Notes under the pieces: model-generated
The model's input: only the letters and a program-made list of their open reading frames with translations
What the model was told of the DNA's origin: nothing
The model's database searches: none
Source: Pseudomonas sp. UBA6562
GTDB lineage: Bacteria > Pseudomonadota > Gammaproteobacteria > Pseudomonadales > Pseudomonadaceae
Assembly (NCBI RefSeq): GCF_002434265.1
Contig: NZ_DJJS01000008.1
Location: 541,667-605,666, forward strand
Length of the DNA stretch: 64,000 bases
Direction of reading: 5' to 3'
Shown: positions 47,621 through 56,636 of the stretch, piece after piece
How positions within the stretch are numbered: position 1 is the stretch's first letter
Layout: each line of letters begins with the position of its first letter
Made by a program: the position numbers and the translations under genes

Positions 47621-47767
47621 GAAGCGTCCTACAAACCCACAGGAAAAAGGAAGATTCTGGTCGGATTGTCCTACAAAGACGCACGATTAGCCCCGATAAC
47701 ACAGCTAGCGCGGCGTAGTTTTTGTTGGTAGCGTTTCGCCCCGGAGATCCCAAGGAGTTTTCTAATA

Positions 47768-49033
47768 ATGAAAAAAGTAATGCTCAAAACCTCCCTCAGC
47801 ATGGCCGTTGCCCTCGCATCGACCCAGCTGTTCGCCGCCGGCTTCGCGCTCAACGAGCAAAGCGTCAGTGGCATGGGGACGGGTTTCGCGGGTCGTTCTT
47901 CCGCTGCCGATGACGCCAGCACCGTGTACGGCAACCCTGCCGGCATGTCGCGGCTCAAGCGTCAGCAAGTCACCGTCGGCGGTGCGGCGGTCATCGCCAA
48001 AACCGATATCTCTGGGCCAGGCAGCAACCTCGGTGGGGAAACCGATGGGGACATGGTTCCACTGGTCGGCGTACCGATGGGTTACTACGTCAAACCACTC
48101 GACGACAACTGGAGCGTAGGCTTCGGCGTCTACGTGCCCTTCGGCCTGGTCACCGACTACGGTAGCGACGATGCCGCGCGCTACTGGGGCAAGAAAAGCC
48201 ACGTCGAAGTCATCACCTTCCAGCCTACCGTCAGCTACGCCTTCAACGACAAGGTATCGATCGGCATCGGCCCCACCTTCAACCGTATCCGTGGCGAGCT
48301 GGGCTCGAACCTGATCAACCCGGCGAGCCCAGGGCGCAACGACGGCGAAGTGAAGATCAAAGGCGACGATACGGCCGTGGGCTACAACGTCGGCCTGCTG
48401 GTTCAGGCCACCGACCGCACCCGCGTCGGCCTGACGTACCACTCCATGGTCGATTACGAGCTCGAAGGCAAGACACGCGTCAATTCCACCCAGCTCGGGC
48501 GCCTCAGCGGCAGCAAGTTCGACGCCTCGCTGAAAATCAAGACGCCCGAGTCGGTCGACCTGTCGGTTACCCACGAGCTGGACGATCAGTGGACTGTGTA
48601 CGCCGGCAGCACCTGGACACGCTGGAGCCGCCTGAAAGACATCACCGTCGACAACGAGGTGCCAAGGCCTCTGGTCGGTTCGGCCTTCCAGACCATCAAG
48701 GAAGAGCAGAACTGGCATGACACCTGGGCCCATGCCGTCGGTGCGTCCTACAAGGTCAACAAGCAGTGGACCCTGCGCACCGGCTTCTCCGTGGACCAGT
48801 CGCCGACCAACAACCACGACCGTTCGCCACGCATCCCCACCGGCGACCGCCGGATCTTCAGCCTGGGTGCCGGCTACAGCCCAACCGACGACATGACCAT
48901 CGACGTGGCCTACTCCTACCTGTGGGAAGAAGACACCAAGGTCAACCAGGCCAGCGCCACCAAGGGCAGGTACCAGGCCAAGTACGAGAACAGCGCGCAC
49001 GGCTTGGGCGCTTCGCTCACCTACCGCTTCTGA
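47768..49033 (+). CDS. FadL/OmpP1-type outer membrane hydrocarbon/fatty-acid transporter
   Basis: A 421-residue 14-strand outer-membrane barrel. Signal peptide to about residue 23 (ASTQLFA|AGFALNEQS), N-terminal hatch with the NPAGMSRL motif (about 57-64), and final strand GLGASLTYRF ending in Phe, needed for barrel assembly. FadL proteins take up long-chain fatty acids or other hydrophobic compounds by lateral diffusion. CAAGGAG lies 9 bases upstream of the ATG, and the gene has its own terminator. Two identical 10-bp boxes lie upstream at 47626 and 47668. Confidence 0.92.
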   Translation: MKKVMLKTSLSMAVALASTQLFAAGFALNEQSVSGMGTGFAGRSSAADDASTVYGNPAGMSRLKRQQVTVGGAAVIAKTDISGPGSNLGGETDGDMVPLVGVPMGYYVKPLDDNWSVGFGVYVPFGLVTDYGSDDAARYWGKKSHVEVITFQPTVSYAFNDKVSIGIGPTFNRIRGELGSNLINPASPGRNDGEVKIKGDDTAVGYNVGLLVQATDRTRVGLTYHSMVDYELEGKTRVNSTQLGRLSGSKFDASLKIKTPESVDLSVTHELDDQWTVYAGSTWTRWSRLKDITVDNEVPRPLVGSAFQTIKEEQNWHDTWAHAVGASYKVNKQWTLRTGFSVDQSPTNNHDRSPRIPTGDRRIFSLGAGYSPTDDMTIDVAYSYLWEEDTKVNQASATKGRYQAKYENSAHGLGASLTYRF

Positions 49034-49054
49034 TTCACGCTCAATGCAACATCG

Positions 49055-49076
49055 AGCCGCCTTCGGGCGGCTTTTT
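49055..49076 (+). terminator. rho-independent terminator of the fadL-like gene
   Basis: AGCCGCC, loop TTCG, GGCGGCT followed by TTTTT, 21 bp after the stop. It ends exactly at the stop codon of the convergent LysR gene. Confidence 0.9.
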
Positions 49077-50020
49077 CATGCCTGGATCGGCCATCTTGGG
49101 GCCAGGTGCCGCTGCAGGTACTCCAGCAACAGCCTGACCTTCTGGGTCATGGCGCTGCGGTCGGCAACGCACAGGTAGATATCCATCGGTTCGGTTTGCG
49201 CATACGCCTGATCGGATTGCTGCTGGTGGGGCTGCTTGGGTTCGAACAGCGGGACCAGGCGTCCGGCTTCCAAGTGCGGCCGGGCGATGAAATCCGCCAG
49301 GCGCACGATGCCGCCGTCGTGCACGGCCATGTGCGCCAAGGCATCGATGTCGTCGCTGATCAGCACAGGGTCGAAATCGGCCTCCAACCGTAGCCCGTCG
49401 CGCACGAACCCCCAGCGCAGTAAGCGCCCGTCGACTGGATAGCGAAACGCCAGGCAACGATGCTCGCGCAGTGCTTCGGGCGTGGCGGGATAGCCGGCGG
49501 CGGCCAAATAGCCGGGTGATGCGCAACAGACGAAGGGAATGCGCACTATATGACGCGCCAGTAAATGACCGTCGAGTTGTGCGTCAATGCGTAGACTGAC
49601 ATCGACACCTTCGCGACCATGGTCGACTTTGCGGTCATTCGTCAGCAACTCTATCGAAAGCCGCGGGTAACGTTCGCTGAAGGCCGGGATCAGAGGCGCC
49701 AGTACATGCCTGCCGAACGCCGAGGTGGAAGCGATGCACAACCGTCCATGGGGCTCGCTGTCAGGCGTGTTCAGCGCTTCGCCGGCTTGGTCCAGCTCGC
49801 GTTCGACATGCCGCACTCGCTCGTAGTACAGCGCCCCAGCCGCGGTCAGGGCCATGCTGCGGGTGGTGCGAGACAGCAAGCGCGTCTGCAGGTGCCGCTC
49901 CAGGCGCGCCAGCGTCTGGCTCACCGCCGCCGGGCTGATGCCCAGGCTACGCGCGCCGCCGGCAAGGCTGCCGGCTTCCACGACTTTGATGAAACTGCGA
50001 ATCGCATTGAGCAGGTCCAC
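49076..50020 (-). CDS. LysR-family transcriptional regulator
   Basis: A 314-residue LTTR: N-terminal helix-turn-helix (about 1-60; SLAGGARSLGISPAAVSQTLARLE) and a substrate-binding domain (about 90-300). This is the branch close to DNA-binding regulators annotated beside oxidoreductases and DUF2798 genes. It is divergent from the DUF2798 gene with a 116-bp shared region, so that gene is its likely target. No ligand can be predicted. Confidence 0.92.
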   Translation of the reverse strand: MDLLNAIRSFIKVVEAGSLAGGARSLGISPAAVSQTLARLERHLQTRLLSRTTRSMALTAAGALYYERVRHVERELDQAGEALNTPDSEPHGRLCIASTSAFGRHVLAPLIPAFSERYPRLSIELLTNDRKVDHGREGVDVSLRIDAQLDGHLLARHIVRIPFVCCASPGYLAAAGYPATPEALREHRCLAFRYPVDGRLLRWGFVRDGLRLEADFDPVLISDDIDALAHMAVHDGGIVRLADFIARPHLEAGRLVPLFEPKQPHQQQSDQAYAQTEPMDIYLCVADRSAMTQKVRLLLEYLQRHLAPRWPIQA

Positions 50021-50136
50021 GGGCGCTCCCTCCCTGCATTCGTAAGTTTTCCTTTATAGAGAACTCATTCGTGCCGGTCTACTCGCCTCCTGCGACCCAA
50101 GGCTAATCTGCGGCTTCCCTACTTCAAGGAGGTTGC

Positions 50137-50394
50137 ATGAACGCATTCCAACCTGCCCGCAGCCGCAAGCTGCGTCCGACCGCCACGCCCTATGTGTTCG
50201 CGCTCTATATGTCGGCGATCATGGCCCTATTGATGTGCTTCGTGATCACGGCAGCCACTGCCGGCATCGATGAGGCGTACCTAGGTAACGTCCTGAAGGC
50301 CTACCGACTGGCGATGCCGGTGGCCTTCGTCTGCGTGCTGTTCGTGCGCCCCCTCGTGCTGCGCCTGGTAGCGCTGACCGTGCATCCGCACTGA
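50137..50394 (+). CDS. DUF2798 membrane protein
   Basis: An 85-residue protein with two TM helices (about 20-44 and 57-78). The pattern YVFALYMSAIMALLMCFVITA ... AYRLAMPVAFVCVLFVRPLVLRLV is the DUF2798 signature. The function is unknown. CAAGGAGG precedes the ATG by seven bases. Divergent from, and probably regulated by, the LysR gene. Confidence 0.88.
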   Translation: MNAFQPARSRKLRPTATPYVFALYMSAIMALLMCFVITAATAGIDEAYLGNVLKAYRLAMPVAFVCVLFVRPLVLRLVALTVHPH

Positions 50395-50442
50395 TGCCCT
50401 ACCCAACGCCGCACACGGCATCGGACCAAGACTTGCGCACGC

Positions 50443-50997
50443 TCAGGGCTTCGAAGCGATGGCCTTTTCGATGGCCGCTTTGAAGGCAGGGTCGTCGGGC
50501 TTGGTCAGGCTGGAAAACTGCTCGACCACCTGGCCTTTACGGTCCACCACGTACTTGTAGAAATTCCACTTGGGCGCCGCGCTTTGCCGGCCCAGCTCGG
50601 CGAACAGGGGAATGGCGTCGGCGCCGCGCACGGGTTGTTCCTTGCTCATGGTGAAGGTCACGCCGTAGTTGGCGTAGCATACCTTGGCCGTCTGGGCGCT
50701 GTCGGCGTCTTCCTGCTTGAAGTCGTTCGACGGCACGCCCAGCATTTCCAGACCTTGTCCGTGGTACCGCTGGTACACCGCTTCCAGCCCTTCGAACTGC
50801 GGAGCAAAGCCGCAGTAGCTGGCCGTATTGATCACCACCAAGGGCTTGCCGGCGTAGCGCTCGCACAAGTCGATCCGCCCCTTGCCGCGCAGCTCCGGCA
50901 AACTGCCTTGCAGCACGGCCGGGCACTCGGCGGCCCAGGCCGAGCCGGCAGCGGCCCAGGTCAGTAGGGGTATTGCCATCCATCGCGTCAGCTTCAT
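50443..50997 (-). CDS. periplasmic glutathione peroxidase-family protein
   Basis: A 184-residue thiol peroxidase of the GPx family with a signal peptide (to about residue 22, GSAWA|AECP). The peroxidatic Cys lies in NTASYCGFAPQFEGLE (about residue 62), and the WNF motif (PKWNFYKYVVD, about 143-145) completes the Trp/Asn active-site set. It uses Cys rather than selenocysteine. It probably reduces peroxides in the periplasm with thioredoxin-like donors. It lies 41 bp downstream of the small-peptide gene on the same strand. Confidence 0.9.
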   Translation of the reverse strand: MKLTRWMAIPLLTWAAAGSAWAAECPAVLQGSLPELRGKGRIDLCERYAGKPLVVINTASYCGFAPQFEGLEAVYQRYHGQGLEMLGVPSNDFKQEDADSAQTAKVCYANYGVTFTMSKEQPVRGADAIPLFAELGRQSAAPKWNFYKYVVDRKGQVVEQFSSLTKPDDPAFKAAIEKAIASKP

Positions 50998-51038
50998 GGG
51001 TATGTCCTAGCCAGTGATCGAAAGGCGCAGATTAGCGC

Positions 51039-51161
51039 TCAACACTGCCCCATGCCCAGTTGCATCAACGCCAACCCGCCTTGCCGCCAGCCCCACCACC
51101 CCAGCAGCAACAGCGCCACTACCACGCCCACACCGACGCCCGCTGCCCAAACAGGCCTCAC
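51039..51161 (-). CDS. 40-residue hydrophobic peptide coupled to the MFS gene
   Basis: A short frame reading VRPVWAAGVGVGVVVALLLL, then GWWGWRQGGLALMQLGMGQC and stop. It starts with GTG overlapping the MFS stop (GTGA), the standard coupling signal. It has one TM helix (about 5-24), then a Trp/Gly/Arg turn and a Leu/Met segment ending in Cys. It is too short for ordinary gene calls. The overlap, uniform frame and membrane topology argue for a real accessory peptide of the transporter. Confidence 0.6.
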   Translation of the reverse strand: MRPVWAAGVGVGVVVALLLLGWWGWRQGGLALMQLGMGQC

Positions 51162-52357
51162 GACGCCACCTGCAACCGCGCCACCGGCTGCTCGCGCACC
51201 GGCCAGTTCAGTGCTGCGGCCAACAGGCTGAGCAGGATCGACAGTTGCCAGACCAGGTCGTAGCTACCGGTACGGTCATACACCATGCCGCCCAACCAGC
51301 CCCCGAGGAAAGCGCCCAACTGATGCAACAGGAATACGATGCCGCCGAGCATCGACAGGTTGCGCACACCGAACAGCGTGGCGACCGTGCCATTGGTCAG
51401 CGGCACGGTGGACAGCCACAGCAGCCCCATGGCGACACCGAACGCATAGGCGCTGAACTCGCTGACCGGTGCCCACAGGAACAGCCCGATGACGCCCGCG
51501 CGCAATAGATACAGCGCCGTCAGCAGGCGCGGCTTGGACATGCGCCCGCCCAGCCAGCCGGCGCTATAGGTGCCGACGATGTTGAACAACCCCACCAGGG
51601 CCAACACCGTGGTGCCAATGGAAGCCGACAAGTGCTGATCGACCAGATACGAAGGCAGGTGCACGCCGATGAACACGACCTGGAACCCGCACACGAAAAA
51701 GCCCAGCCCCAACAGCCAGAACCCCGAATGCGAACAGGCCTCGCGCAGTGCCTGGCCCAGGGTCTGCTCAACGCCGGTATGGGGCAGCGGCCGATCGCGC
51801 AGCATGCCCACCAAGGGCACGATCAACGCCACCAATAAGCCGAGCGTGAGCAGCGCGGCCGACCAGCCCAGCCACTGAATCATTCCCAAGGTGCCTGGCA
51901 GCATGACGAACTGGCCGAACGAACCTGCCGCGCTGGCGATGCCCATGGCCATGCTGCGCTGCTCGACCGGCACCGCACGGCCGACTACGCCCAGAATCAC
52001 CGAAAACGAGGTGCCGGACAGGCCGATGCCGATCAACAGCCCGGCACTGAGCGACAGCGACCAAGGCGAGTCGGCCAGGGCCATCAGCATCAACCCGATG
52101 CAATACAGCACACCACCGACCACCACCACACGCGCAGCGCCGAGCCGGTCGGCCAAGGCGCCAGCGAAGGGCTGCGCCAAACCCCAGACCAGGTTTTGCA
52201 GGGCGATGGCCAGGGCGAACACGCCCCTGCCCCAGCCGAAATCCGCGCTCATCGGCGCCAGGAACAGGCCGAAGCCGTGGCGTACGCCGAGCGACAAGGC
52301 AAGGATCAGCGCGGCGCCGAGCAGCACCCAGCCGCTGTTGCGCCAAAGGGCGTTCAT
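51158..52357 (-). CDS. MFS transporter
   Basis: A 399-residue major facilitator with 12 TM helices. The loop 2-3 motif is GALADRLGAARV; the first helix segment is SLGVRHGFGLFLAPMSADFGW, as in the OxlT/nitrate-type MFS branch often labelled monocarboxylate or cyanate-like. GGAG lies nine bases before the ATG at 52357; the frame is open further upstream but without TM segments. The substrate is unknown; adjacency to the B12 operon on the same strand (PA1282-like position, from memory) does not by itself show a role in cobalamin transport. Confidence 0.88.
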   Translation of the reverse strand: MNALWRNSGWVLLGAALILALSLGVRHGFGLFLAPMSADFGWGRGVFALAIALQNLVWGLAQPFAGALADRLGAARVVVVGGVLYCIGLMLMALADSPWSLSLSAGLLIGIGLSGTSFSVILGVVGRAVPVEQRSMAMGIASAAGSFGQFVMLPGTLGMIQWLGWSAALLTLGLLVALIVPLVGMLRDRPLPHTGVEQTLGQALREACSHSGFWLLGLGFFVCGFQVVFIGVHLPSYLVDQHLSASIGTTVLALVGLFNIVGTYSAGWLGGRMSKPRLLTALYLLRAGVIGLFLWAPVSEFSAYAFGVAMGLLWLSTVPLTNGTVATLFGVRNLSMLGGIVFLLHQLGAFLGGWLGGMVYDRTGSYDLVWQLSILLSLLAAALNWPVREQPVARLQVAS

Positions 52358-52446
52358 TGTCGTTATCTCCTGACAGTGCAATGCCCCGCACTGTCTCACA
52401 GGCCGAAAGCGCTCGACAGTGCATGTCAGGAAAATGTGTCGAAATA

Positions 52447-53625
52447 CTACTGCCGCAACCGGCGCAGGATCGGCTCGAAGGCCTCGGTGGCCTGACGCGG
52501 CAGCGGGTCGGGTTTGCCCTGCTCCATCGCCTGCCAATAGCGCCAAGGCACCTTGGCCTTGCCCAGTTCGTAGTCCATGCCGTCCCAGGCATCTTCGCGG
52601 AAGCTGTAGAACGCCCAGTGCAAGCGGTGATCGTCGAGTACGTCGAGCACATCTTCCAGGTACTGCACACACCCCGGCAGACGCCGCATGCAGCCGAACT
52701 CACCGACCACCAGGCGGTTGCGCGGCACGCCCACGGCATCGGCCCACTGGAGGGGTCGCTCGAGGTAGTCACGCACGCGCTTGGCGTCCCAACGTTGCCA
52801 CTGACCGGCGAACGGTGCGCCGCCCGGGTAGGCATAGGGCTGCGCGCGCAGCAGATTGGGCGCGCTGGTCGCGGCGTACGGCTCGTACATATGCACGCTG
52901 TAGAGCGCCCGCGCATCCTCCAACGGCGCCGGCCAATAGCCGAAGGCATCGGCGGCGGCGTACCAACCGGCGTCGAGCATCACCGGGGTGTTGCCGTCGA
53001 CTTCGCGGACCGCCGCCACCACTTGCCGGTAGAACGCCGGCAGGTCGCGCGGCCCGCCCCGTTGAGCGGCGTACCACTGGCGCATGGCCGCCACATCGGC
53101 GTGCTCGGGCAAACCCGCCCTCTTCTCCGGTGCCGGCTCGTTGATCAGGTTGTAGGCGGCCACGGCGGGATGGGCGTGCAGCGCGTTGGCCAGGTCGCGC
53201 CAGAAGGCTGCCGCCTGTGACCAATAGCGGCGGTGCTGCCAGAGCCGGTCGTCGAACGCGCCGCCGTTGTTCTGCGACCAGCGCATGCCAGGCAGTGACA
53301 AAGGCGCGATGACCACCTTGAGGCCGGCCTGGTGGGCGCGGTCGAGCACCTGCACCAGTTGGGCCAGGTCTGCCTCGACCAGCCCTTGGTAGTCGTCGGC
53401 ATTGCCCAAGAGAAAATCGCGCTTGGCCGGCGCCCATTTGTCATAGGACAGGCGCACCCAGGTCGCGCCGTAGTCGGCCAGGGCGTCGAAGTAGGCTTGG
53501 TCTGGCGGTAGACGATTGAAGCTGTTGCCGCCCTTGCGGGGCTCATCCCAGAAATCGATCAGATCGGCAGCGCAGGCCGACCACGCTGCCAGGGCCAGCA
53601 GGCCGGCGAGTAACCATCGGAGCAT
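52447..53625 (-). CDS. secreted GH5-type glycosidase
   Basis: A 392-residue protein with a signal peptide (MLRWLLAGLLALAAWSACA|A). It has a (beta/alpha)8 GH5 fold: catalytic acid/base Glu163 in NLINEPAP, nucleophile Glu309 in VVGEFGC, and the conserved HMYEPY segment (His245, Tyr247). It should cleave beta-glycosidic bonds; GH5 includes cellulases and mannanases, and the exact substrate cannot be read. No good ribosome-binding site is visible, but this start gives the signal peptide. It lies 125 bp after cobS on the same strand; function with cobalamin is not implied. Confidence 0.85.
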   Translation of the reverse strand: MLRWLLAGLLALAAWSACAADLIDFWDEPRKGGNSFNRLPPDQAYFDALADYGATWVRLSYDKWAPAKRDFLLGNADDYQGLVEADLAQLVQVLDRAHQAGLKVVIAPLSLPGMRWSQNNGGAFDDRLWQHRRYWSQAAAFWRDLANALHAHPAVAAYNLINEPAPEKRAGLPEHADVAAMRQWYAAQRGGPRDLPAFYRQVVAAVREVDGNTPVMLDAGWYAAADAFGYWPAPLEDARALYSVHMYEPYAATSAPNLLRAQPYAYPGGAPFAGQWQRWDAKRVRDYLERPLQWADAVGVPRNRLVVGEFGCMRRLPGCVQYLEDVLDVLDDHRLHWAFYSFREDAWDGMDYELGKAKVPWRYWQAMEQGKPDPLPRQATEAFEPILRRLRQ

Positions 53626-53750
53626 GGAGGAAGACTCGGTCGTTGAAGGGGGGCTGAAGCTTAACCAGCCTTCGCAGGGCGGCGCGTCTACAGGACGTAT
53701 ACGCGCCGCGCGAGGTGAGTCGCCCAATCCTGTCAGACCTTTCCTAGGCC

Positions 53751-54488
53751 TCAGCCAAGCGCCAGCGCCAGTCCTACGACAACCACCAGTTCCAGCAACT
53801 CGAGCATGGCGCCGGCAGTGTCGCCCGTGGTGCCGCCCAACCGCGTGCACATGGCGCGGCGCAGCCAGTAGAAGGCGACCAGCACCAGCGACAGGACCCA
53901 CACCGCAGTCCAGCCGCCAAGCAACACACAACCGCCGGCGCAGCTCAGGACCACCTGGAGTGCGCGGTCGCGCGGCAAGTGTTCGGCCAAGGCAGCGCCC
54001 AAGCCGCCCGCACGCACGTAGGGCGTGTCGCGCAAAAGCGCCAGCAACGCCGCACGCCCGACTACAGGCGCCAGCAGCAACCAGGCACCGGCGCCCTGTT
54101 CCAGCAAGGCCCACAGCGCGCAGAACTTGAGCAGCAGCACTAGCATCAGGGTCACCACCGCAATGGGGCCGCTGCGTGGGTCCTTCATGATCTGCAAGGT
54201 GCGCTCGCGGTCGCCGAAGCCGCCCAGCCAGGCATCGGCGCTGTCGGCCAAGCCGTCCAGATGCAGCGCGCCGCTCAAACCCACCCACAGGCTCAACAGC
54301 AACGCGGCCTGCAACGGCGCCGGGCTGCCGTGCAACAGCGAGCTGCCGGCCCACAGCAACACGCCGAACAGCAGGCCCACCGCCGGATACCACAACACCG
54401 AGCGGCCCATTTGCGCGGGGCTCGGCATGCCCGGCAGGCTCACCGGCAGGCTGCTGAGAAATTGCAAGGCGATCCACCAGGGCAGCAT
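53751..54488 (-). CDS. cobS: adenosylcobinamide-GDP ribazoletransferase (cobalamin synthase)
   Basis: A 245-residue inner-membrane protein with about six to seven TM helices and the acidic active-site motif GALHLDGLADSADAWLGGFG-type (Asp-rich, about 75-95), diagnostic of CobS/CobV. It joins adenosylcobinamide-GDP with alpha-ribazole (5'-phosphate) to give (phospho)cobalamin. Its ATG lies one base after the cobC stop. Last gene of the cobalamin operon. Confidence 0.95.
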   Translation of the reverse strand: MLPWWIALQFLSSLPVSLPGMPSPAQMGRSVLWYPAVGLLFGVLLWAGSSLLHGSPAPLQAALLLSLWVGLSGALHLDGLADSADAWLGGFGDRERTLQIMKDPRSGPIAVVTLMLVLLLKFCALWALLEQGAGAWLLLAPVVGRAALLALLRDTPYVRAGGLGAALAEHLPRDRALQVVLSCAGGCVLLGGWTAVWVLSLVLVAFYWLRRAMCTRLGGTTGDTAGAMLELLELVVVVGLALALG

Positions 54489-54489
54489 G

Positions 54490-55062
54490 TCAGTACGCCC
54501 CCTCGGCATGGGCATCGTAGCCGCCCAGGTCCAGGCGCAGCAGCGCGCCGTGGCTCACCTCCACCTGCAGCAAGTGCGCGCGCGGCAGGCCGCGGGCCTG
54601 GGCCAGCAGCAGCCGCATGACCCCGCCATGGGTCACCAGCAGGACGCGCTGGCCCCGATGACGCTGACGCGCCTGCCGCAAGGCCTGCCCCACGCGCTCG
54701 GCGAAGGCGGCCACCGGCTCGCCACCAGGCGGCGTGTAGGCGTAGGGGTCGGACCAGAAGCGACCCAGCGCGTCGGCGTCGGTCTGCATCAACTGCGCCG
54801 CGCTGCGCCCTTCCCAGTCGCCGAAATGCAATTCCTGCCAGGCCGGGAGGATTTCAAGCGGCAGCTCGAGGCGTTCGGCCAGCCCCTCGGCGAAGCGTGC
54901 GCAGCGCTGCAAGGGCGAGCTCAGGAGTACGTCCCAGGGCCCCGCAGCGGCGACGGCTGCGTGCATCTGCGCCCAACCCGATTCGGTCAGGGCATCGTCC
55001 AGGCTACCGCGCAGGCCGCCGCCCAGTTCGGTCTCGCCGTGGCGCAACAGGTCGAGGATCAT
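54490..55062 (-). CDS. cobC: alpha-ribazole phosphatase-type histidine phosphatase
   Basis: A 190-residue histidine phosphatase with the RHGET motif (residues 7-11) and the second catalytic His in VTHGGVMRLL. In this operon it fits the CobC (Salmonella) role: removing the 5' phosphate from alpha-ribazole-P or adenosylcobalamin-P. In Pseudomonas numbering this is the PA1280-type gene. It overlaps cobT by 4 bp. Note that cobC is used for a different enzyme in the P. denitrificans naming scheme. Confidence 0.85.
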   Translation of the reverse strand: MILDLLRHGETELGGGLRGSLDDALTESGWAQMHAAVAAAGPWDVLLSSPLQRCARFAEGLAERLELPLEILPAWQELHFGDWEGRSAAQLMQTDADALGRFWSDPYAYTPPGGEPVAAFAERVGQALRQARQRHRGQRVLLVTHGGVMRLLLAQARGLPRAHLLQVEVSHGALLRLDLGGYDAHAEGAY

Positions 55063-56114
55063 GCCGGGCGATCCGCGACGGCGGCTTCGGCGAAGGTCGC
55101 CATCTGTCCGTGCAGCGTGCAGGCCAGACGCAACAGCGGCACCGCCAGCGCCGCACCGCTGCCCTCGCCCAGGCGCAGGCCCAGTTGCAGCAACGGCTCG
55201 GCCTGCAAGGCCGCCAGCACGCGGGCGTGACCGGGCTCGGCGCCGCTGTGGGCGTACAGCAACCAGGCCTCGCAGCCTGGGTTCAGGCGCACCGCCAGCA
55301 ACGCCGCGACGCTACAGATGAAACCATCGACCAGCACTGCGATGCCGGCTTGGGCACAGGCCACATAGGCACCGGCCAAGGCCGCGATTTCGAAGCCGCC
55401 CACGCAGGCCAGCGTGCGCAATGGCTCGTCCGCGCGCAGCGCATGCAGCGCCAAGGCCTGCTCGATCACTGCCGCTTTGTGCCGCACCCCGGCGGCATCC
55501 AGCCCCGTACCGGGGCCGCTCAGGTCGCCCGGCGCGCACGCCAGCAGTACGCTGGCCACAGCGGCGGCGGCGGTGGTATTGCCGATGCCCATCTCACCGC
55601 CGATGAACAACTGGGCGCCGCCGCTCTGCGCGCGCTGGACGCAGTCGCGGCCGGCCTGCAAAGCGCCGTGTAGTTGCGCTTCGTCCATTGCCGGGCCGCG
55701 CAGGAAGTTGCCGGTGCCCGCGCCCAGGCGCAGATGGCGTACGCCCGGCAACGTCAACCGCGTATCGACGGTGCCCAGGTCCACCACTTCCAAGCTGGCG
55801 TCCAGTTGCCGCGCCAACACACTGATCGCCGCGCCCCCGGCGACGAAGTTGCCGAGCATCTGCCCGGTCACCGCCTGCGGATAGGCCGACACCCCTTCGG
55901 CCACCACGCCGTGGTCGCCGGCGAAGATGCCGATCGCCACCTGCTCAAGGCTTGGCCGCTCGCGGCCTTGCAGGCCGGCCAGGCGTATCGCCAGAGTTTC
56001 CAGTTGGCCGAGCGAGCCCGCCGGTTTGGTCAGTTGCTGTTGGCGCGCCTGGGCCTGGGCCATGGCGGCGATATCGACAAGGCGGCAAGCGCCCTGCCAC
56101 CAGAGTGAAGTCAT
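55059..56114 (-). CDS. cobT: nicotinate-nucleotide:dimethylbenzimidazole phosphoribosyltransferase
   Basis: A 351-residue enzyme. CobT motifs are intact: LTKPAGSLGQLE near the N-terminus, GIFAGDHGVVAEGVSAYPQ, GGEMGIGNTTAAAA, and the catalytic Glu in RLGEGSGAALA. It makes alpha-ribazole-5'-phosphate from DMB and NaMN. The ATG at 56114 overlaps the cobU stop by 4 bp. Length is the family norm (about 350 aa). Confidence 0.95.
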   Translation of the reverse strand: MTSLWWQGACRLVDIAAMAQAQARQQQLTKPAGSLGQLETLAIRLAGLQGRERPSLEQVAIGIFAGDHGVVAEGVSAYPQAVTGQMLGNFVAGGAAISVLARQLDASLEVVDLGTVDTRLTLPGVRHLRLGAGTGNFLRGPAMDEAQLHGALQAGRDCVQRAQSGGAQLFIGGEMGIGNTTAAAAVASVLLACAPGDLSGPGTGLDAAGVRHKAAVIEQALALHALRADEPLRTLACVGGFEIAALAGAYVACAQAGIAVLVDGFICSVAALLAVRLNPGCEAWLLYAHSGAEPGHARVLAALQAEPLLQLGLRLGEGSGAALAVPLLRLACTLHGQMATFAEAAVADRPA

Positions 56115-56632
56115 AGCGCAGGTCCTTTGAGGGTCAGGGGCAGGCCGGCCACGCTCAGCACCACCTGCTGGCAGCGCGCGGCCACCGCTTGGTGCAGGGT
56201 GCCGGCCAAGTCGACGTAGCGACGGGTCAGTTCGCCGAGCGGTACCACGCCCAGGCCGGTTTCGTTGCTGACCAGGATCACCCGGCCCGGCAACTGCGTC
56301 AGGCAGTCGAGCAGCGCCGCGCATTCGGCATTCAGCCGCGCGTCGTTTTCGAGCATCAGCAGGTTGGTCAGCCACAGGGTCAGGCAATCGACCAACAGGC
56401 AACGGTCTTCGCCGGCATGGGTGCGCAACACCTCGGCCAGGGCCAAGGGCTCTTCGACCAAGGCCCACTCGCTGGGGCGACGCTCGCGGTGCAGACGCAC
56501 CCGCTCGTGCATTTCGCCGTCGAGCGGTGCGCTGGTAGCGATGTAGGTGACCGCCAGGCCGCTGTCGGCCGCCAGGCCTTCGGCCAGACGGCTCTTGCCC
56601 GAACGAGCGCCGCCGAGGATGAAGCTGTGCAT
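56111..56632 (-). CDS. cobU: bifunctional adenosylcobinamide kinase / guanylyltransferase
   Basis: A 173-residue P-loop protein with FILGGARSGKSRLAE (Walker A, about 5-17) and the CobU/CobP core LLVDCLTLWLTNLL and VSNETGLGVVPL. It phosphorylates adenosylcobinamide and transfers GMP, giving adenosylcobinamide-GDP for CobS. The ATG at 56632 is 4 bp after the cobQ stop, and the upstream longer frame overlaps cobQ. Confidence 0.94.
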   Translation of the reverse strand: MHSFILGGARSGKSRLAEGLAADSGLAVTYIATSAPLDGEMHERVRLHRERRPSEWALVEEPLALAEVLRTHAGEDRCLLVDCLTLWLTNLLMLENDARLNAECAALLDCLTQLPGRVILVSNETGLGVVPLGELTRRYVDLAGTLHQAVAARCQQVVLSVAGLPLTLKGPAL

Positions 56633-56636
56633 GGGT

